DNA of 64,000 bases from Halobacteriovorax marinus. GTDB lineage: Bacteria; Bdellovibrionota; Bacteriovoracia; Bacteriovoracales; Bacteriovoracaceae. Under the pieces are notes generated by a model. It had not been told where the DNA came from, searched no databases, and saw only the letters and a list, made by a program, of their open reading frames with translations. This document shows positions 8,362 to 14,609 of the stretch, piece by piece. Numbering within the stretch: the stretch's first letter is position 1; each line of letters starts with the position of its first letter. The stretch spans positions 293,598 through 357,597 of the forward strand of contig MAAO01000016.1 of the NCBI GenBank assembly GCA_002163155.1. The letters run 5' to 3'. Both the position numbers and the translations under genes were made by a program.

Positions 8362-9195
8362 ATGGGAATGAGAATTAACACTAACGTGTCATCACTAGCG
8401 GCACAGAGAACGTTAAGTAAAACATCAATGAATTTAAATAGTAACTTGAGAAAATTATCCTCAGGTGAAAGAATAACGCGAGCTGCGGATGACGCTGCAG
8501 GACTCGCTATAAGTGAAAACTTAAGAGCTCAGATTAGAGGAATGAGGCAGGCAAAGAGAAATGCCAACGATGCCATCTCCCTAATTCAGACAGCAGAAGG
8601 TGGATTGAATGAAATTTCTAACATCGTCATCAGACTTAGAGAACTCTCAATGCAAGCAGCAACAGATACGCTTGGATCAGAAGAGAGAGGGTTCTCAGAT
8701 ATTGAATTTCAAAGTCTCAAAGAAGAGATTGATAGGATTGCAAGATCTAGTGAATTCAATGGGGTTAAGTTACTTGATGGAACAGGTGGGAGAATGGAAT
8801 TCCAGGTTGGGATTCACAACGATCCGCTCAACGACAGACTCACATATGATGGGACTGGATCGGATGCTACGATCACTACGCTTGGACTGTCTGCGGAATC
8901 TGTTGGCTCGAAAGAAGGAGCACAAATTTCACTTAAGAAACTTGATAATGCACTTGTGCAGATCAACGGTGTTAGGTCCACAATGGGTGCCTTACAAAAT
9001 AGACTTTCTTCAACGGTCAACAATTTGGGGATTAGTGAAGAGAATTTAAGTGCGGCTAAGTCACGCATTAGAGATGTTGACATCGCAAGCGAAACTGCTG
9101 AGATGGCTAAAAACAACATTCTAATGCAATCGGGTGCATCGGTACTCGCGCAAGCGAACCAGTTCCCGAACATAGCATTAAAATTACTTGGTTAA
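8362..9195 (+). CDS. Flagellin (second copy)
   Basis: This 277-residue flagellin is paralogous to the one just upstream, with MGMRINTNVSSLAAQRTL, LRKLSSGERITRAADDAAGLAISENLRAQIRGM, and a C-terminus with VNNLGISEENLSAAKSRIRDVDIASETAEMAKNNILMQSGASVLAQANQ. It ends in FPNIALKLLG, closer to classical flagellins than the first copy, which ends ALSLIQAAAQ. GAAGGAGA lies seven bases before the ATG at 8362. A strong terminator follows, so this copy ends the flagellin unit. Confidence 0.95.
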   Translation: MGMRINTNVSSLAAQRTLSKTSMNLNSNLRKLSSGERITRAADDAAGLAISENLRAQIRGMRQAKRNANDAISLIQTAEGGLNEISNIVIRLRELSMQAATDTLGSEERGFSDIEFQSLKEEIDRIARSSEFNGVKLLDGTGGRMEFQVGIHNDPLNDRLTYDGTGSDATITTLGLSAESVGSKEGAQISLKKLDNALVQINGVRSTMGALQNRLSSTVNNLGISEENLSAAKSRIRDVDIASETAEMAKNNILMQSGASVLAQANQFPNIALKLLG

Positions 9196-9209
9196 AAAAT
9201 TGTTCTTAT

Positions 9210-9242
9210 TGCCCCTGCTTCGAATGAAGCAAGGGCATTTTT
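9210..9242 (+). terminator. Rho-independent terminator after the flagellins
   Basis: A 12-bp stem (TGCCCCTGCTTC / GAAGCAAGGGCA, one C.A mismatch) with loop GAAT is followed by TTTTT. It lies 15 bases after the second flagellin stop. Confidence 0.85.
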
Positions 9243-9285
9243 GCGTATTATTTTCTAATACTTCAAAAAATGTTATAATCTTCCT

Positions 9286-10284
9286 ATGGAAAATGTAACA
9301 ACCTTAGTACCTAAAAGAGAAAAAACAATTCTTATCTTTGGACTTTCTTCTTTTGTAGGATCAAATCTCGCTGAATTTTTTAAAAAAGATTATAGAGTTG
9401 TAGGTAGCTACAATAAGAATCCTGTCTTCATTCCGGGAGTGTTAGCTCTTCCATGTGATGTTCTTAATAAAGAAGAAGTACAGCTTATCCTTTACGCTTT
9501 CAAACCAGACATAACGATATATGCTATAGGATTGTCCTCTCTCATGGCCTGTGCAAGAGAAGAAGAGCGAGCGGACGCTTTGAATGCAAGTGGACTGTTC
9601 AATGTTGTAGAGTATTGTCAGCGTTATAAGTCACAGGTTTGTTACATCTCATCAGGATTTGTATTTGGTGGAGAAGATAAAAGTTACATTGAAATGGATA
9701 TTCCTGATCCCAATACAGCCTACGGAAAGACTCAGGCTTCTGCTGAATTTTACATACAGAAAACTTCTCTAAATTACTTAGTCTTCAGAGTTTGCAAGCT
9801 ATATGGAAGAGGATTTTTAGAACATAGATTAAACTTTTTTGAAGCCATTCAAAAAGATTTTATGCAAAGAAAGAACGTGAACTTTGATGATTTAGTTAAA
9901 ACTGGATACCTTGATATTTATTATCTCGCTATGATTTTAAAAATTACGTTCGAAAAAAATGTTAAAAATCGTCTCTTTCAGATTAGCTCTACTGATTTAG
10001 CTACACCTTACGAATTCTCAAAATACTATTGCGAAACCTTTAATGAGAGTCCCTCGTTAGTGCAGAAAGGGAGATGGAAGTATCCTATACTTGCTTCTGC
10101 TGCAACTGTTCCTTCTGGTGAAAATATTCTTTTTAAATTAGATGTTTCAAATATTGAAGGCTTTCTAAATATAAAACTACCCAGCGTAAAAGAGTCGATT
10201 GAGTTTACTTTTAATAGGTTTAAAGGAGTAAGTAAATCTGGCAGAAGTAGTGCTAATAAAGGTGAGGGTGTAACTTTTATTTAA
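9286..10284 (+). CDS. NAD-dependent epimerase/dehydratase, RmlD-like SDR
   Basis: The 332-residue extended short-chain dehydrogenase has an N-terminal Rossmann strand ILIFGLSSFVGSNLAEFFK, in which the usual GxxGxxG is degenerate. It has SSGFVFGGEDKSYIEMDIPDPNTAYGKTQASAE, with the YxxxK catalytic pair (YGKTQ). The overall layout resembles dTDP-4-dehydrorhamnose reductase (RmlD)-like proteins acting on nucleotide sugars. Position beside the flagellins suggests filament or surface glycosylation, but that is inference. The degenerate dinucleotide loop leaves catalytic competence open. It is monocistronic, between a terminator and a hairpin. Confidence 0.75.
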   Translation: MENVTTLVPKREKTILIFGLSSFVGSNLAEFFKKDYRVVGSYNKNPVFIPGVLALPCDVLNKEEVQLILYAFKPDITIYAIGLSSLMACAREEERADALNASGLFNVVEYCQRYKSQVCYISSGFVFGGEDKSYIEMDIPDPNTAYGKTQASAEFYIQKTSLNYLVFRVCKLYGRGFLEHRLNFFEAIQKDFMQRKNVNFDDLVKTGYLDIYYLAMILKITFEKNVKNRLFQISSTDLATPYEFSKYYCETFNESPSLVQKGRWKYPILASAATVPSGENILFKLDVSNIEGFLNIKLPSVKESIEFTFNRFKGVSKSGRSSANKGEGVTFI

Positions 10285-10289
10285 TAAAA

Positions 10290-10308
10290 CGGCTAGATTA
10301 TCTAGCCG
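10290..10308. terminator. Hairpin between convergent genes, terminator chiefly for the minus strand
   Basis: A perfect 8-bp stem (CGGCTAGA-TTA-TCTAGCCG) follows the SDR stop. On the minus strand it is followed by TTTTATT. The TAA stop of the minus-strand gene sits in the loop, so the last codons of that gene form part of the stem. Confidence 0.7.
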
Positions 10309-10831
10309 AATTTCTAATAAACTCTGAAAGGTAATGTCTTACTAGGGCCTCAACTTCAACAATCTCACCATTGAAACGCCAGCTAATATTATTAAATGGA
10401 CCTAGATGTGCTCTTACTTCATGAACACCTTGAGAACCAGTTGAATCAGTAGATCTTAAACGTGCAGTAAAGACTTCTTTACCATTTGCCAAGAAACCAA
10501 TTGTGATTAAATCTGCAGCTTTTCTTGCGACAACCAGACGAAGGCTATTTCTAAAAAGCATAAAGTCATTAATTGTATTTGAAATTTTAAAAACCTTAAT
10601 GGCTGAACCAGATTGATTTGAACCACGAAATTGGTTAAATTTTGAAACAAAAATCTCAAATTTTTCACGGAGCTGATCCATAAAATCAATTGATGATTCT
10701 TCAAGCATGTGAAGTGGGTTTAAGTGGTCATTAAAGTTAACGACACCTGACTCTTCCATGTTGATTTCTTCGAGGGCTAAGCTCTCGATCCATTTTGTTG
10801 TAATTTCTTGTTGCTCGTTTATTTGATCCAT
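10298..10831 (-). CDS. Conserved-looking protein of unknown function
   Basis: The 177-residue soluble protein has no signal peptide or membrane segment. The N-terminal ~75 residues are acidic and helical (WIESLALEEINMEESG, SSIDFMDQLREKFEIFVSKFNQF). The C-terminal half is beta-rich (LRLVVARKAADLITIGFLANGKEVFTARL, then NISWRFNGEIVEVEALVRHYLSEFI). I do not recognise the family. A near-perfect sigma70 promoter places the expected transcription start on the A of the ATG, so the mRNA is probably leaderless. The stop lies inside its terminator hairpin. Confidence 0.75.
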   Translation of the reverse strand: MDQINEQQEITTKWIESLALEEINMEESGVVNFNDHLNPLHMLEESSIDFMDQLREKFEIFVSKFNQFRGSNQSGSAIKVFKISNTINDFMLFRNSLRLVVARKAADLITIGFLANGKEVFTARLRSTDSTGSQGVHEVRAHLGPFNNISWRFNGEIVEVEALVRHYLSEFIRNSAR

Positions 10832-10837
10832 ATATTA

Positions 10838-10866
10838 ATAATCTAGAATTGAGCGCAAGCTGTCAA
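10838..10866 (-). promoter_or_regulatory. Sigma70 promoter giving a probable leaderless mRNA
   Basis: On the minus strand TTGACA (10866-10861), a 17-base spacer and GATTAT (10843-10838) form a strong promoter. The expected +1, seven bases beyond the -10, is base 10831, exactly the A of the ATG. No ribosome binding site can therefore exist on such a transcript. Confidence 0.7.
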
Positions 10867-10902
10867 TTTTAAACTGTCGAATGGTTGATTTAGAGGGGGA
10901 TT

Positions 10903-11063
10903 AAGGGCGTTAGGTAGCAAGTAGGGCCTTGAGCTAGCAGCGTGGAGTCTTCCGCCCGCCATTAGACAGGTGGATGCAGTAATTAATCACTTTAGGCTTC
11001 TCGCTTACAAAATCAAAAGACTCTGTGCAAGCTTGCTCACCGTAATCAGGGACCGCCTCCTTG
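10903..11063 (-). ncRNA. ssrS: Candidate 6S RNA
   Basis: Read on the minus strand, this segment has the 6S-like order GGTCCCTGA, then GGTGAGC, then an apical hairpin (GCTTGCACAGAGTC / GATTTTGTAAGC with wobbles), then GCGAGAAGCCTAAAGTG, CATCCACCT and GCTCAAGGCCC. Several of these blocks match my memory of enterobacterial 6S RNA (GGTGAGCATGCTC, CGAGAAGCCTTAAA, TTCAAGGG). The ends close in AAG(GA)GGCG / CGCCCTT, seven pairs with a two-base bulge. The expected start from the adjacent promoter is base 11063, one base before the closing stem. 6S RNA mimics an open promoter and binds sigma70 polymerase. The mature 3' end is uncertain. No covariance search was possible, so the identity is provisional. 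Confidence 0.6.
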
Positions 11064-11069
11064 AAAGAA

Positions 11070-11099
11070 ATTGTAGGGCGAAAAAACTATTACTGCCAA
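11070..11099 (-). promoter_or_regulatory. Promoter of the candidate 6S RNA
   Basis: On the minus strand TTGGCA (11099-11094), an 18-base spacer and TACAAT (11075-11070) predict a start at 11063, directly before the closing stem. A second minus-strand TATAAT (11123-11118) lies inside a 28-base imperfect inverted repeat (11104-11131, AAGACC...GGTCTT) and may be another promoter or an operator. Confidence 0.6.
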
Positions 11100-11129
11100 C
11101 TACAAGACCCTATAGCCATTATACAGGTC

Positions 11130-11349
11130 TTTAATAGGTTTTAAATAATAAATAATGTACCTCTGTAATTTTAATAGGTTCTAGCTTTTCAATAGGAAAA
11201 AGGTGTTTTTTACGCTTTGAGTTGATGTTTGAGTGTATACTATAGGGGAACTTGAGCAGTTTGGTATGTTATTAATTTAATAGAGACTTAAGAAGTTTTT
11301 CTTAAGTTACGGACAGGACGACCGACAAGCTTATTCAAAGGAGTAAGTT
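11130..11349 (+). promoter_or_regulatory. Leader and promoter region of the Flp pilin gene
   Basis: Two copies of TTTAATAGGTT occur at about 11130 and 11170, with a related TCAATAGG near 11190. TATACT at 11237-11242 is a plausible -10. The leader then contains a perfect 9-bp hairpin at 11286-11307 (ACTTAAGAA-GTTT-TTCTTAAGT), and AAAGGAG lies six bases before the pilin ATG. A stable hairpin at the 5' part of a highly translated pilin mRNA could protect it from decay; that role is inference. Confidence 0.4.
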
Positions 11350-11535
11350 ATGAAAAAAACTTTGCTGGCCTATTTTAAAGATGAGAGCGGACAAACTTCG
11401 ACAGAGTATATCCTTCTTGTTGCAGTTGTGGCCCTAATTGTATTCAAATTTAAAAATGTGGCAACTGAGAGACTCGGTAAACTCACTGATGGAGTTTTCA
11501 ATAAAGCCGATACTTTCGTAGATGAAATGGAATAA
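11350..11535 (+). CDS. flp: Flp-type major pilin
   Basis: The 61-residue prepilin is MKKTLLAYFKDESG^QTSTEYILLVAVVALIVFKF followed by a short amphipathic tail. The G^Q...E junction with Glu at +5 and Tyr at +6 is the class III/Flp prepilin cleavage signature, and the following ~20 residues are the polymerising helix. Size and sequence fit the structural subunit of the Tad pilus. It has a strong ribosome site (AAAGGAG), its own leader, and a partial terminator after it, all consistent with much higher expression than the assembly genes. Confidence 0.9.
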   Translation: MKKTLLAYFKDESGQTSTEYILLVAVVALIVFKFKNVATERLGKLTDGVFNKADTFVDEME

Positions 11536-11537
11536 GC

Positions 11538-11587
11538 GACCCATCTAAGTTTAAACTTTTATGAATAAGCTTTAGTGGGTCTATTTT
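11538..11587 (+). terminator. Imperfect hairpin after the pilin gene, possible partial terminator
   Basis: GACCCATCTAAG pairs imperfectly with CTTTAGTGGGTC across a ~20-base loop and is followed by TATTTTCT. The short U-run suggests attenuation rather than full termination, which would set pilin above downstream tad transcripts. Confidence 0.45.
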
Positions 11588-11667
11588 CTAAATAGATTCA
11601 TATTTCTCTTGCTAGGAAGATAATTCCTAAGTGTCTAGTTATATATAATTTCTGATAATTTATATGT

Positions 11668-11880
11668 ATGAGAAAACAAAGAAGAGCCGGTCAGGCACTC
11701 ATTGAATATCTCATTCTCTTTGCATTCATGTCTCTTATCGCTGTAAACATGGTGAAGGGTATGGGGGGAATGATGACAGCTTCTGTTAGAAGTATTGGTT
11801 ATCAACTAACTCAGCAGCTCACAATTGGAGTATGCGATAGAGAGTGTTGGTACGCTGATTATGTGAACAGGACATATTGA
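11668..11880 (+). CDS. Small Flp-like prepilin (pseudopilin)
   Basis: The 70-residue prepilin has a very short basic leader, MRKQRRAG^QALIEYLILFAFMSLIAVNMV, giving the same G^Q..IEY motif as the major pilin. A 35-residue mature tail ends in a cysteine pair region (GVCDRECWYADYVNRTY) that could form a disulphide. No good Shine-Dalgarno is visible; a TATAAT at 11644-11649 suggests a promoter with a very short leader. Its TGA overlaps the ATG of the peptidase gene (TGATG). It is probably a minor pilin or initiation subunit. Confidence 0.75.
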   Translation: MRKQRRAGQALIEYLILFAFMSLIAVNMVKGMGGMMTASVRSIGYQLTQQLTIGVCDRECWYADYVNRTY

Positions 11881-12386
11881 TGCCAGTGTCAGTATATTTA
11901 TTTCTAGTCGTTCAGCTCGTCTTCGTTGCCTATAATGATATTACTAATAAAAAAATTTCAAATTTGTGGCCACTAATAAATATCGGCTTCTTTATATTGA
12001 GTACTTTTCTTTTTTCTGATTACTATTCCTTTCAACTTAACACTTTTGTATTTCCAATAACATTTTTCTTGGTAGGTCTTCTTCTCTTTATTTTAAAAAT
12101 TATGGGAGCAGGTGATTCGAAGTATCTTTTATCTTTCTATTTATTAATACCTGTCTCTTTGCACGAGACGGCATTTGTTTTTCTAGCATACTCGACAGTT
12201 ATTGTCGGACTCTCATTGCTTTTAACTAATATAATGAAAAGATTTGATATAATAAAAATAGCAATATTAACGAGAAATATTCGTTTAATTAAAACGATAT
12301 TCGGACAGAGGTTTTCATACGCCCCTGTTATACTAGTATCTTGGTTGTGGTTTGGATGGGAAATAAGAACAAAAATACTATATTAA
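11880..12386 (+). CDS. cpaA: Prepilin peptidase, CpaA/TadV-like (A24 family)
   Basis: The 168-residue polytopic membrane protein carries the two aspartates of A24 prepilin peptidases. One lies near residue 19 (VAYNDITNKKISN, matching D-x-x-x-x-x-I-P/S-N); the other is in IMGAGDSKYLLSF (G-x-G-D-x-K). It is short like CpaA/TadV and lacks the methylase domain of PilD. It should cleave the G^Q prepilins encoded around it. The ATG at 11880 overlaps the previous stop; a TTG one codon earlier is less likely. It overlaps the next prepilin gene by 31 bases. Confidence 0.85.
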   Translation: MPVSVYLFLVVQLVFVAYNDITNKKISNLWPLINIGFFILSTFLFSDYYSFQLNTFVFPITFFLVGLLLFILKIMGAGDSKYLLSFYLLIPVSLHETAFVFLAYSTVIVGLSLLLTNIMKRFDIIKIAILTRNIRLIKTIFGQRFSYAPVILVSWLWFGWEIRTKILY

Positions 12387-12670
12387 ATAACTACGGACAA
12401 AGTGCTGTGGAGTATATTTTACTTTTATCAGTAATCAGCGTTATAACATTTTCAGTTATAAACTCTAAAAAGTTTAAAGACTTTATCGGAAAAGATTCTG
12501 GTTTCTTTGCGGCGATTAGATCTCAAATTGAATTTTCATATCGACATGGATTTGCTGGTAAATCTGAAAATGACCAATCAGATAATAACTATAGTAGTTT
12601 TCACGAAACGTACTATAATTATGAAGAGAATCAATCGAGATTTTTTTCAGGAGCAGACCCATATCCTTAA
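12356..12670 (+). CDS. Prepilin-like protein with class III signal
   Basis: The 104-residue protein is MGNKNKNTILNNYG^QSAVEYILLLSVISVITFSVI plus a hydrophilic tail rich in Ser, Asn and Tyr (SENDQSDNNYSSFHETYYNYEENQSR). The G^Q..VEY junction matches the other prepilins here, so it should be cut by the neighbouring peptidase and sit in the pilus or its base. The ATG at 12356 lies within the peptidase gene, which implies coupling. A T7 run near its end (12641-12647) precedes the next gene. Confidence 0.75.
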   Translation: MGNKNKNTILNNYGQSAVEYILLLSVISVITFSVINSKKFKDFIGKDSGFFAAIRSQIEFSYRHGFAGKSENDQSDNNYSSFHETYYNYEENQSRFFSGADPYP

Positions 12671-13185
12671 TAACTAAGAAAGAAGACGGTCAATCAACAA
12701 TAGAATTCTTGATGACTTTTGTCTTCTCATTCGGATTTATAATTTTATTCTATAAAATTGCTATGGATGCAACGAGTGGCTTTTATATACACTACGCTAA
12801 CTTCATGGCCTCTAGAGCTTACTTAACAGTAGATACAAATAGTTCTACTCCAAATGGAGGCGACAATGCAGCTTTGACCCAAGCAAAGATTGTATTTAAT
12901 AGTTATAAGCCTGGTGTGATGATCACAGGCTTTAATGGAGTTCTAACTGGGAATGATCCTCAATCAGTATCTAAGAAATTGTATGTAGGAACTAGAGTAG
13001 ATTATTCATTGCCCTTTTCATTTAGTGAAATGATTGGTGGGAGAGAACCTGTGAAGTACGTTTCTGAATCTTTTCTTGGTCGAGAACCAACAAGGGCTGA
13101 GTGTTTAGCTCGAGTTTGCAGTGCCATGCAGGACTTGGGAGTTTCTTGTCAAACGCATGTTACTTTCTTTGATAATGGCTGCTAA
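12661..13185 (+). CDS. TadE-like prepilin, apparent ATA start
   Basis: Read from ATA at 12661, the product is 174 residues: (M)SLITKKEDG^QSTIEFLMTFVFSFGFIILFYK, with the same G^Q..IEF signal as its neighbours, then a ~135-residue extracytoplasmic domain with three cysteines near the end. The conventional starts (TTG 12709, ATG 12712) fall inside the signal and would destroy it. Upstream of them the frame has no ATG, GTG, TTG or CTG back to a TGA at 12622. AGGAG lies seven bases before the ATA. A -1 slip at the T7 run (12641-12647) in the previous gene would also enter this frame. It is probably a TadE/TadF-type minor pilin. Confidence 0.7.
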   Translation: MSLITKKEDGQSTIEFLMTFVFSFGFIILFYKIAMDATSGFYIHYANFMASRAYLTVDTNSSTPNGGDNAALTQAKIVFNSYKPGVMITGFNGVLTGNDPQSVSKKLYVGTRVDYSLPFSFSEMIGGREPVKYVSESFLGREPTRAECLARVCSAMQDLGVSCQTHVTFFDNGC

Positions 13186-13705
13186 CAAAAAAATAAATTC
13201 AATTGTTGAAAATGAAAATGGTCAGGCAATCTTTGAGTTTGTCGTATTTCTTCCCTTTATTATTTTTCTTTTTACTGTCTTAGTGAATCTTTCCAATTCT
13301 ATCAATGGATCTATTAATCAACAGAAGGCACTGAGAGGATATTTTTATCGTATATTGGAGCATGATTCGAAAGCACCAAATAGGATTGATATTGATTACC
13401 TTTCTAGTCAAGGGAGAAATATCATTGCTCCTGTGAGTCTTGGATGGGCAAAAAAGCGTGTTGGAGATGCTCAATCATTTGGTACATGTTACAAATTTCT
13501 TTCTCTCTTTGGTAGCTCTGATGAAGAGTGTGAAGAAAGCCTTAGTGGTGAAAACTCTTCCAACTTTGTAAAAGTCTTCACTTTCTATGGTGTTTGTGGA
13601 AGTACCTATCTTAAATCGAGTGGGGGTTTCTATGAAGAAAGTCATTTTCTCAAGATGGGAAATTTTGCCTCTTCTCTTGGATCCGATCATTGCGTTCAGC
13701 AATAG
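13175..13705 (+). CDS. TadE-like prepilin
   Basis: The 176-residue protein is MAANKKINSIVENENG^QAIFEFVVFLPFIIFLFTVLVNL followed by a hydrophilic exported domain with several cysteines (FGTCYKFL, SDEECEES, GVCGSTYL, DHCVQQ). The G^QAIFEF motif and the length match TadE/TadF minor pseudopilins. The ATG at 13175 overlaps the previous gene by 11 bases and is preferred over an upstream in-frame ATG (13121) that would add an unneeded 18-residue extension. It ends the prepilin block; an 88-base gap precedes cpaB. Confidence 0.8.
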   Translation: MAANKKINSIVENENGQAIFEFVVFLPFIIFLFTVLVNLSNSINGSINQQKALRGYFYRILEHDSKAPNRIDIDYLSSQGRNIIAPVSLGWAKKRVGDAQSFGTCYKFLSLFGSSDEECEESLSGENSSNFVKVFTFYGVCGSTYLKSSGGFYEESHFLKMGNFASSLGSDHCVQQ

Positions 13706-13793
13706 TTTTATTTAACTGACACTTCTTTCCCTATTTCCAACCATTCGTAATTATTTGCTAAAATTAATTGTAGTCATTAAATAAGGTAAAATT

Positions 13794-14609
13794 ATGAACA
13801 CTAGAGCACTTACACTTGCCATGATTATTGCATCCTTTGCAATGTTTATGGTCTATACGTACATTGAAGATGAAAAGACAAAAATTATCAAAAAGTATGG
13901 TAAAGAAAAGTCTGTTGTCATTGCTAAGGTCGATATTAAAGAACTTGAATTGATTGATGATTCAAAAGTTACAGTAACTTCTATGCCATCAAACTTCGTA
14001 CATGAAAAAGCTTTTAAAACAATTAAAGAAATTCAAAACACAGTTGCTACAGTACCCATTCTTAAAGGTGAACAAATCACTAAGCCTAGAGTCAGTTGGC
14101 CTGATGAAAGAAGTGGTCTTTCACGGCAGGTAAGTATTGGTAAACGAGCGATCTCTATTGATATTACTGAAAGAGCTTCCGTTGGTAAGCTAATTAAGCC
14201 GGGGGATAGAGTTGATATACTTGCGGGAATTGATTATGCCGGTGGTAGAAAAGATCTACAAAAAATGAAAACAATTCTTCAAGATGTGCTTATTCTTTCA
14301 ACAGGAAAAAGTATCACCGGAAATCTTCCTATTATTGGAGTTAAGACACCTCGGATTATAAAGAAAATGAAGCTAAACACATATAGTGATTATGGAACTG
14401 TTACTCTTGAACTTGATCCTTATGAAGTTCAGAAGTTAGTATTTATTCTGAGTTATAATGCTGGTAGTAGACCGTACTTATCGCTAAGAAATAATACCGA
14501 TAAAAAACCAGTTCGAATTAAATCAACGAAACTTTTTGATATTTTAGGAGAGGATGCTTCTGAAGCAAAATTATTCTTTTCCGAGAAATATAAGAGACAA
14601 GGAAATTAA
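13794..14609 (+). CDS. cpaB: Flp pilus assembly protein CpaB/RcpC
   Basis: The 271-residue protein has an N-terminal membrane anchor (LTLAMIIASFAMFMVYTYI) and a SAF-type domain (VVIAKVDIKELELIDDSKVTVTSMPSNFV, then VATVPILKGEQIT). It then carries the CpaB signature region ISIDITERASVGKLIKPGDRVDILAGIDYAGG. CpaB sits in the periplasm and works with the secretin, probably binding peptidoglycan. Its TAA overlaps the ATG of cpaC (TAATG). Size and gene order agree with a Tad locus. Confidence 0.88.
   Translation: MNTRALTLAMIIASFAMFMVYTYIEDEKTKIIKKYGKEKSVVIAKVDIKELELIDDSKVTVTSMPSNFVHEKAFKTIKEIQNTVATVPILKGEQITKPRVSWPDERSGLSRQVSIGKRAISIDITERASVGKLIKPGDRVDILAGIDYAGGRKDLQKMKTILQDVLILSTGKSITGNLPIIGVKTPRIIKKMKLNTYSDYGTVTLELDPYEVQKLVFILSYNAGSRPYLSLRNNTDKKPVRIKSTKLFDILGEDASEAKLFFSEKYKRQGN

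Noticed and set aside
10832..11349. tmRNA, RNase P RNA or SRP RNA in the large gap
   Set aside because: None of their signature motifs (tRNA-like ends, GAGGAAAGTCC, SRP tetraloop hairpin) is present; 6S fits better.
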